A stretch of DNA of 64,000 nucleotides, from positions 24,426 through 88,425 of the forward strand of contig JAVXUO010001180.1 in the NCBI GenBank assembly GCA_033065855.1, written 5' to 3'. The stretch is from Escallonia rubra. Taxonomy: Eukaryota; Streptophyta; Magnoliopsida; Escalloniales; Escalloniaceae. The position numbers and the translations under genes are program-made. Each line of letters begins with the position of its first letter. Positions within the stretch are counted from its first letter, which is position 1. This document shows, piece by piece, positions 56,547 to 64,000 of the stretch. The notes under the pieces are model-generated. The model did not search any database. It saw nothing but the letters and a program-made list of their open reading frames with translations, and was not told the DNA's origin.

Positions 56547-57596
56547 GTAGTTTCTTTGATGAGCTAATATACAATATGGAGAATGATACGAGGTTGCGGT
56601 TATACCAATATATAAACTTAGGTTTCAAGTTTGGTGCTGATGTAGGCAAACAGAGAGGAAGATAACCAGGGTGGGGCATACCCCTAGATTTATACTGTTT
56701 CATTTTTGCCTTCCCAACATGTTTTGGTCTCTGTTCATTTTGCGTATTTTGTTTTTGTTTTTTTGCTTGGAAGTCTCATCCGTGTTTTGGGGTGCCAAAT
56801 GGGTTAGGTTTCAAATTTCTACTCAACCCAATTGGAATCCAAGAAAATTCGTAGAACTTATTTTCTTTACTCGTGTGCAAAAAAGGAATATCAATAATTC
56901 GTAGGTTGTGTGGTGTTTGGCCGTAATGGTGGTGGAAGTGGTTGCACCAGAGGTTGCTAGTGCTTGTGAATGCGGATAGGTGTAGGGGGCTGGAATCTGC
57001 AGAGTTGCAAGTGACGGGCAGCAGTGGCTGTAGGCAGAGGTGGTTGCTGAGAGCGGTGGTTGGCAATGGAGGTGAAAGAGAGCAATGGTCGACGGTGGAG
57101 GTGATCGGCTGGATGATAGTTACCAATTGTTGTGCATTCAGATATGGTGGTGGCCAATACCAAGAAGTGGTGATGGTTTTGCTTGCCGCCAAATATCTCA
57201 TAGAATCTTCGACCAAGATCATATATCAATGGTTGCCAAGCCAACCCAACCATCATTACCAATACCAAACCTGACCTGTTGGTTGAAGCGGTTCAACTGT
57301 GAACTGGCTGCTGCACTGGTTTGCTTCTCCATTTGGATTGTTTAAGCTGCTGAATCTGTCCAGAGCGGTCCTATCGAGGAGCCGGTGGACGAGAACCAGG
57401 TGGATTGACTGATCAAGTAAGTAGAACCCATTATTTATTAAGTAGAATGCATAAACCTCGCTCCCAGATTTGGCAAGTTGTTGGCGCGTTAAAAATTTAG
57501 TAAGTTGTGATCAATAGATGATGGACACATGTATGCAGAAAGACAAAAGCCAAACAACAGGAAAGTTAAGGTTAATGTGTCATTAATGCTGATATA
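56547..57596. other. 3' flank of the OZ/VAR3-family gene
   Basis: The first few hundred bases probably contain the 3' UTR. No canonical AATAAA was placed with confidence. 56930-57400 is richer in GC (GGTGGTGG and similar) and gives open frames on both strands, none of which I recognise. Confidence 0.45.
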
Positions 57597-57887
57597 ATGA
57601 CGGTTTACGGGGATCAGATAATGTTGAAGATAGTTTATGACGGTTCAAGTTTATGTGAAACGTGGGGCCATAGTGCTGGTATGAATGACATGTGGACAAC
57701 TTGTGTCAAAATGGATTGCGAAATTTACACAGTTGTGGATAAGGAAATCGATATCAACGACGGTTTACATGTGATTCCATTTGAAATCAAAATAAGAAGA
57801 TTAGAGCTAACAGTTTTTAGAAATCAGAATAAAAGAGAGAAGAAGGATCAACGGAAGGAACAATCAACACACAACTCAAACAAATGA
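57597..57887 (+). CDS. Unrecognised 96-codon open frame
   Basis: It opens MTVYGDQIMLKIVYDG and ends in a Lys/Arg-rich tail (NQNKREKKDQRKEQ). The VYDGSSL...W start is reminiscent of N-termini of some MuDR transposases, but no transposase domain follows. The stop codon falls inside the 17-bp target duplication of the retrocopy that starts at 57890, so the frame probably once continued or ended differently. It could be a remnant rather than a gene. Confidence 0.25.
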   Translation: MTVYGDQIMLKIVYDGSSLCETWGHSAGMNDMWTTCVKMDCEIYTVVDKEIDINDGLHVIPFEIKIRRLELTVFRNQNKREKKDQRKEQSTHNSNK

Positions 57888-57889
57888 CT

Positions 57890-58113
57890 GGGTGCATGGG
57901 ATTTTGTTGCAATGAGATCTCTCTCTACTTCATCTTTTGTGATTCTCCACTTGTGCAAGAACTTACTATTTTAGTTGTCACGTGTAATTCTATTATCATT
58001 TCTTTGTATGTGCCTCATGATGAATAGCGTCGTGATTATGCTTTCTTATTTGCCGTAGTGGCTATCTCTGTAATCGCTTATTATCTATGCAATTCTCTTG
58101 TTTATAAAAAAAA
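57890..58113 (+). mobile_element. Retrocopied segment, 224 bp, with A tail and 17-bp target duplications
   Basis: AACTCAAACAAATGACT occurs exactly at 57873-57889 and 58114-58130. The intervening segment ends in an A run reaching 58113. This is the mark of target-primed reverse transcription: a LINE 3' end, a SINE or a retrocopied transcript. I see no RNA polymerase III boxes and no recognised coding sequence, so the source is unknown. Confidence 0.75.
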
Positions 58114-58435
58114 AACTCAAACAAATGACTTGATTTCAAGTCCTTATCATTTTCTTTCTTTTAGACATTCTGTGAACACATGTTCTCTTGCCTCCTACCG
58201 ATCGAGGCTTCTGGTTAGTTTATGTCAATTGACTTGTTGGTACTAGTTACAATTTGTCTTGGGCGCGCAGTTTGTAACTTGATTATTTTAGTAATCAAAG
58301 TTTCAAATTTTATTTTCATTGAAAGTTTCCCATTCAGAGAAGTTCTCAGACAAGAGGCCAAAAATAACACCACACTAATTGCCGTTTGATATCAAGAGCA
58401 AACATTGACACGCTCAGAGGGACCGTTTAATCTAA

Positions 58436-59350
58436 ATGGGAAACATATCTAGTACGAGGAATCATGTCAGAAATAATGGACCCAATCATGTCACCGAAAA
58501 CACTGTTGCAAACAACGACGAAGCAAGAACTGTTCCTACCACCAATGGTTTGAACGTATTGAGATTCCTAATGCCGGAAGTTCAAGTGGTGGCAATACCA
58601 CTGAAAGTATTGATACCAACTTTGCAGTGGCAGTTGGTAACTTCAATGCACTCAATAGGAATAATCAGACAATGAGCCAATTGGTGGATTAAGTCAATTC
58701 TTCAACTCAGGTGCTTACTACTATGGTTTCTCAGTTACTGAACATATTGTAGAACCAAGTAGTGGTTTTCAGTAAGGCCGCTAGTAATCAAGAACAGTCG
58801 ACACAAATGAAGAAAATCTCAGAGGAAAGAAATTCGTCTGGGCATGACTTAGTCAAGGATCTATCATAAGAGATCCAACGACAGATTTTATCCTTCGCTA
58901 AAACAGTGGATGGCAAATTGCAAAAGGAGAAGTTTTCCCTTTGTGATGAAATGATAGAGGCAGATGTCTCCCCTGTGAGACTAAAAAATGCCATTAAGCA
59001 GCCTAACAGTTTCAGTTCAAACCATTCTAACGAGTCAGGATGGTTCATTCTTAATCCTGTCGACAGTAGAGACCCCGACTCGAGCAAAAGAAATTTTGCG
59101 AAGAACAATGGGCTAAGGGGCTTGTAACGTGGCCTAGCAATATAAAAGTATCTAGGAACATAATTGGCCAAGGGGGTCAAGGCACGGAAAATGCCTACAT
59201 TCCTCCCCATAAGAGAAGGATAGAAGAAAAGTCTCGATTTGATAACCCAACTTTTGAAGAAACTGTTGGACTAATCAGGCCAAACGACCTTGAGGAGAGA
59301 GAAACGATGGGGTTAAGGATGGGAGTGCAGCCACGTCATGAATTTAACCA
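58436..59350 (+). pseudogene. Gag-like remnant of an unidentified retroelement
   Basis: Several frames separated by single stops (58690, 58750, 58868) give a hydrophilic reading with MGNISSTRNHVRNN, a heptad stretch and MKKISEERNSSGHDLVKDLS. KFSLCDEMIEADVSPVRLKN follows, then ENAYIPPHKRRIEEKSRF. The order of a charged coiled region and basic stretches resembles gag of some plant Ty3/gypsy elements, but no knuckle or capsid landmark is definite. LTR B interrupts it at 59369. Confidence 0.4.
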
Positions 59351-60054
59351 TGTGGGAGCTGGACAAGATGTAATATCCTGCACTTTTTTTTAGCAGCTTA
59401 AAATAATTATCTGTGACCCGAAAAATAAACGGGCGTTAATTTTGAGCAATCTTGGGTATTAGTAGAGTATGGGAGCTTAAAACCATTTTGGGGCAAAAAT
59501 ATAATTTTGAAAACTTTTAGGGTCATTTTGTAATTTAGGAAAACTTTGGGGGCATAAATGTAAATTATAGTTTTAGTGATGAAAAATAATAAAATGAGTG
59601 ATAGTATATATTTTTAGTGATGTTTAATTAAATTAATAGAGATTAGAATTAATGTGGGGCCTAAATGTAATTACATAAAGTTTGGGATTATTTTGTAAAT
59701 ATAGAAAAAAAATTGGGGGGCTATTTTGCAATTTTGGAAACTTGATACTTACGTGTCAAGTTGTAGATGAATTTGTCTTAAGGAAATGACACCTCCTACT
59801 TAAATTATAATGACTAATCTGATTTAATAATTAAAAATTGGTTAATTTGGCAAGAGGAAATTCGGGTAAAGAGAACCAAAAAAAAAACAAGAAGAAGAAG
59901 AAGAAAGAACAAATAAAAGACAAACAGTAACGGAAAAGAAGAAATAGAGGAAAGGAGAACAGAAACAGAGAGGGAGAAGCATGCTTCGACAAAGTAGAAA
60001 TCAGAGGGAAGATAGAGAGATTTGAGAGAATTTTTAAGGTAATCTCCCTACGTT

Positions 60055-60550
60055 TATAGTGTGTGTAATTTAGTGTGTGTTTTCTGTGTGTGTGTTCTAT
60101 GCGTGAAGTGTGTGTTCAGAGTGTGTTTAGGGTGAATTTAGTGTGTGTTGGGTCACGGGTCACGGGTAGTGAGGTGATCATGTTTATGTGTGTGTGACCT
60201 GTGTGTGTTTTTCAACTTATTAGTGTGTGTATCAAGTGTGTGCAGTGGGTGCACGTATGTGGTGTGTGTTTCAGTGATTATTAATGGGTGTTTTATGGGT
60301 ATAAAATGATGAGTTTGGGTGTAATTGAGGTGTAATAGTGTGTGTTAGTGGGTGTAGGCGTGAAACTGGGGGGTTAGTGTGGATTCAGTGTGTGTTTTTT
60401 GTGTGAAAGGGTGTGCTTACAGTGCCCAGATGGGTGATGTGCAGAGAGTGTGTTCGGGTGTTGTGTGTGATTTGTATATAATGGTGTAATATGTGTGTAA
60501 TCTAAGTGTGTTAAGGTGCTTTGAGTGTATTGGTTTGTGTAGGTAAGTAT
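60055..60550 (+). repeat. GT-rich block of LTR B
   Basis: GTGTGTG phrases mixed with GTTTCAG and GGGTGT segments, in the same position as the block in LTR A. It continues briefly after the hAT element (61835-61935). Confidence 0.8.
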
Positions 60551-60829
60551 TTTAGGGTGGGTCAGGGGTGGAGCCAGGATTTCATCTCAGGAAGTGCTAA
60601 ATATATATCGAAATTAATAAAATTTTTTATTAGTAATATAGCAAAAAAAAAAAAAATTGCATTTTTCGACAATACACAAAAAATACGAAAAAGTATCCAA
60701 AAAGACTTATTTAATTTCATGAGAGCTACTAAAATACTCTTTACAGTACAACAATTCTTTTATTTTTTCAATCATGTTTCATTATTGCATTAACCTAATT
60801 TCAACCCACCATTCAACTAAATCACACAT

Positions 60830-61230
60830 TCGATATCTCAATCCAATTGGGTCCCATCCTCCATCAATCTCAATATCTCAATGCTAAACATTAACCATAA
60901 TCAATATCTCAATATCTCAATATCTCAAGATTATCCATAATCAATGCTAAACATTATCCATAATCAATATCTCAATATCTCAAGATTATTCATAATCAAT
61001 GCTAAACATTAACCATAATCAATGCGCAAGATTATCCATAATCAATGCTCAACATTATCCATAATCAATTGATTCAATTCTCAAGATTATCCATAATCAA
61101 TGCTAAACATTAACCATAATCAATGCGCAAGATTATCCATAATCAATGCTAAACATTAACCATAATCAATGCTCAACATTAACCATAATCAATTGATTCA
61201 ATTCAATGCTCAATATTATTCATAATCAAT
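60830..61230. repeat. Tandem array inside the hAT element
   Basis: Repeats of about 19-40 bp are built on CCATAATCAATGCTAAACAT and AATATCTCAATATCTCAAG, in direct orientation with few differences. Confidence 0.85.
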
Positions 61231-61334
61231 TCCTAATTTTAGCTATGATACTAAAAAGATACCAAACAAATTTTATAGAGATGACAACTAGATCAAGTCA
61301 ATGAAAGGTGAAATTAAAGTTTGGAAGTTGGAAC

Positions 61335-61690
61335 ATACTTGTCACCGACTCGCCGCCCGCCGCTCGCCGGAGTTCTTGGCCGCCGGTGGACTGCTAGAGA
61401 GTCGGAGTGAAGACCGAAGTCGCCGTTGGCGTAGATTTTGGGTCAATGGGTCGTCGCCGACTCGCCGTCGTCGGAGTAGATCCTGGGTCAGTGGGTCGTC
61501 GCCGACTCGCCGTCGTCGGCGTAGATCTAGAAAACGAGATAGCCCAGTCTGCCCAGATCGTGTCGTCAATCATGGTCGGGGGTTTGTCGCTGTGCCGTTG
61601 TGGGTTCGTGGCTGCCGGAGTGAGGTGCTGGCCGCGCCTTGAGAAGCTTAGTCGGTCGGTCAGTCGGTGTCTCGGTGAGAAGAGAGAGTC
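61335..61690. other. GC-rich segment inside the hAT element
   Basis: CGCCGACTCGCCG phrases with a 50-55-bp tandem duplication (61430-61530). Arg/Ser-rich readings in several frames look like composition effects. It may be a piece of the promoter/5' leader of an autonomous relative or captured host DNA. Confidence 0.45.
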
Positions 61691-61743
61691 AGATTAGAGA
61701 GAGATAGAGCCGAAGAAAGTGTGAAAATTTTGGAAAAAAACTA

Positions 61744-61774
<31 letters not shown>

Positions 61775-63085
61775 ATCTGAGGGGGGGCTATAGCACCCCC
61801 CTCGTACAAGTGTGGCTCCGCCCCTGGGGTGGGTGTTATTGTGGTAGCGTCTGTGCATGAGTTTTGTGTGTGTATGGGTCTTGGGAGTTGCAGTGGAGAA
61901 GAAAGTGTGTGTTTTCAAGGCGAATTAGTGTGTGCCATGATTTGAACCGTGACTGTTTTTGTCACTAATGATAGAAATTATTTTGGGCAGATTTTATACG
62001 ACTTTTTATAAATAGTCAGGCTCAAAACTAGAAAAAGTTCAAAACAGTAACCCCTATTATTTCTACAAGATGTACGCTATGGAATTTTTGGGGATTTTTC
62101 AGTATACGTGAAGGGCTCTAAATTAGGGTATCGATTAGAAGGAAGTCCCGATTGATTTAGCATAACAAATTAAGTTATTTTAATCTGAAAATTTTAGCGA
62201 AACCATATTATACTGGTTCAAAATTTTTAACAGAATCGGCTTCTAAGCACTCGATCCGACACCAGTTCGGAATTTTAGGGCAATTTTTTTAAAAAATACT
62301 GTTTAGCCCAAAAATGACTTCAGATTGCTTAAAATAGTTTTTTAAGATGTCTTTGAGATTTTTTCGGTGCTGGGAACCTCGAGGGGATATTTTGGTAGTT
62401 AGCCACCCCGAGGGGGTATTTTGGTAATTTTACCTATAAAAGGTATTTTTGAGTAAATTCACATACAATAAGGTTATTTTAGCAATTTTAGTGATGGGAA
62501 TGCCGTTTTGGTGATTTAAGTCCGAGAGGGGCATTTTAGTAAATTTCCATAAAAAAGCATTTGGGTAGTTTTACGTACCCGGTGAGGGGGCCGTTCTGGG
62601 AGAATGCGTGAGTCAGTATTGAATTTATGATATCGTAGTCTATACTGTATACTAATAATTGGATTATTTCGTTTAGTTTAAAGCAACAGACTTTCCGGTT
62701 AAACTAGTTTAGCTTTAGATCCAGGTAAGGATTTCTATCTGAACCTCGGGTAAGAATTTCTATCCGAACCCTTACTTTGATAACTCGTACTCGTAAGTAT
62801 CCTTTCAATTTACGTATGACTATTGTTGAACACTGAACTGTATATTGATATCAGCATGTTATAGCCAAAAAAATCCCAACATTGAGCCCGAACCTGTTAT
62901 TTGGAAATTTTATCGATGCTCGCTTGTTATTGGATGTTGAGCAAATTCGATAATTGTTTGCATTCTTCTTTGAAATTATTGTGCCTAAATTTGATAACTA
63001 CTCGTAATCATTCTTACTAACTATTTGTTGCTGTTCTTGAATTCTATGTGATGAATTGATACAGTACATTTAACTATATGAAACA

Positions 63086-64000
63086 CTATTGAGGAAAGAC
63101 AAGTGAGGAAAAACTCATAGATGGGAACTTTACTTTCAAGATCCTGTCGGTCTGGAAATTTGATGCGACAGAGATGGTGGGAAGGAAATCTGCAGTATGT
63201 GAGCCTTTGGTAAAGGCCAAGAATCCCATCAATCTACCGTCTAAATTAGCCAAAGAAGGCCAATCCGTCACCTTTGATGAAGAAATACTCGTTTGACATC
63301 AATCAAGTGGGCAGATTTTTTATTATCTGCTGAAAATAAATTTCATTCAACTGTAAAGTCCCCTCAAGGCTCCAAAGGAAAAAAGAGCAAAGTTCTGTAA
63401 ATAGCATAACATGATTAGTCATGACACTAACCGTTGTTGTTTTCTGCAATGTTGTGCAGGACCAAATCGAGTCCCATATGCTCAAATTCATGGATAAAGG
63501 CAAAAAAAGACGTGATGAAGGTCGATGGTGATCCATTCCTGAAGATGGCTGTAGATATCAACCCGTTGGAAAGTCACGTGCATTACGGAGGAAAGGATAA
63601 AGGAAAGATGTTGTGGGCCAATGAAGAGTTCAATTCCAGTAGGAGCAGTGTGTTCTTAAAGCTCAGAACTTCAGTATCGAAGATTGGACCGAGTGGTATA
63701 CCAGTGTGTCAGAATTGTGGTTCGTCGGTTGAGTGGTCAAACCAAATGTGGCAGCGAAAGAAATGCGGAAAAGATAATTCAGAAAAGAAAGACGCGTGAA
63801 AATCGTAGGCAAAATAAACAAAGGCACAAAATATATTTTTCACCAAGGGTGGAATATCAACAGCAAAATCTAGACGATGGAAGAGCACAACAAAACGTTG
63901 CCGGTCGGGCCGTTTTGGAGCAAATACAGTAAAGCCTAAATTTGCAAACACACGGCACCTCATTATACACGACATCAAATAAACGTCACATAAGCACGCA
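63086..64000 (+). pseudogene. Possible retroelement coding remnant, truncated at the window edge
   Basis: The stretch 63110-63297 reads open in one frame (KLIDGNFTFKILSVWKFDAT). 63434-63799 reads DPFLKMAVDINPLESHVHYG and CQNCGSSVEWSNQMWQ, a Cys pair that could belong to a zinc-binding gag segment. A basic stretch (RENRRQNKQRH) follows in a shifted frame. It may be a continuation of the gag-like sequence left of LTR B, but no direct homology was established. Confidence 0.35.

Larger units (their letters stand above)
60563..61826. mobile_element. hAT-type non-autonomous DNA transposon, 1264 bp
   Basis: The ends CAGGGGTGGAGCCA and TGGCTCCGCCCCTG are inverted repeats with one mismatch. GGGTGGGT is exactly duplicated (60555-60562 and 61827-61834), the 8-bp signature of hAT elements. 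No transposase is present. Inside are an AT-rich satellite-like array (60830-61230) and a GC-rich segment (61335-61690). Confidence 0.93.
59369..63085 (+). mobile_element. LTR B: truncated LTR of the LTR A family, split by a hAT element
   Basis: It starts TGTAATATCCTGCAC. 59380-60555 and 61835-63085 follow LTR A (2989-5290) in order: ATTATCTGTGACCC near 59390, GT-rich block 60055-60550, ACCCCTATTATTTCTACAAG near 62051, GTATTTTGGTAATTTTACC near 62418. The part equivalent to 5290-6342, including the GTTACA end, is missing. A 1264-bp hAT element lies inside. Confidence 0.85.

Noticed and set aside
56930..57345. Overlapping open frames downstream of the gene as a second gene
   Set aside because: Frames are open on both strands at once, with no recognisable domain, start context or splice structure.
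61301..61697. Arg/Ser-rich open frames as a possible host gene
   Set aside because: They lie inside the hAT element, overlap in three frames, and reflect a duplicated GC-rich repeat.

Overview
This window is nuclear DNA from a flowering plant, most likely a eudicot. It is AT-rich and gene-poor, with spliced GT-AG introns and layer upon layer of plant retrotransposons. I recognise one host gene. It encodes a 435-residue protein with four RanBP2-type zinc fingers, of the organelle zinc finger (OZ)/VAR3 family, and occupies 45991-56546 on the + strand in seven exons. Nearly everything else is transposable-element sequence, intact or decayed. I saw no tRNA, rRNA, CRISPR or bacterial-style features.

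Layout, left half. 1-1170 holds nothing I recognise. 1170-2988 is a 95-bp tandem-repeat leader followed by a broken Tat/Ogre-type gag. 2989-6342 is a 3.35-kb LTR with a tRNA-Met primer-binding site behind it. 6487-9130 is the 5' half of a LINE on the minus strand. 9146-12847 is a decayed Tekay/Del-type polyprotein. It runs into an LTR (12875-14566) that is followed directly by the primer-binding site and gag-pol of a second related copy, truncated at 16725. 17250-20147 is again Tat/Ogre material, interrupted by a LINE fragment. 20148-21440 is another LTR with a huge GT-rich block. 21470-22850 is unassigned. 22860-25440 is a Tat/Ogre 3' region with its LTR. 25992-27170 is a Mutator-like element with a 9-bp target duplication that carries what looks like the last exon of ATG2.

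Centre. A chromovirus (element E, 27536-45334) is complete from LTR to LTR and has near-matching 5-bp target duplications. A solo LTR of another family has split its integrase (32315-35621, exact duplication GTAAA). An 8.2-kb CACTA transposon has split its 3' LTR (36500-44697, exact duplication CAC). Subtracting these leaves an element of about 6.3 kb, so the order of insertion can be read directly.

Right half. The OZ-family gene starts 656 bp after element E. Its third intron (5.8 kb) holds a minus-strand LINE fragment and a complete 2.35-kb gag-only LTR element with exact CAGTT duplications. Beyond the gene are a small retrocopied segment (17-bp duplications and an A tail), gag-like debris, and a truncated LTR of the 2989-6342 family that contains a 1.26-kb hAT element with an exact 8-bp duplication.

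The zinc-finger protein probably works in mitochondria or plastids on RNA editing or splicing, as its relatives do. The mobile elements are mostly dead copies. They matter as a record of nested insertion, gene-fragment capture and LTR recombination. Boundaries given with target duplications are exact. Those described as approximate rest on comparing copies by eye.
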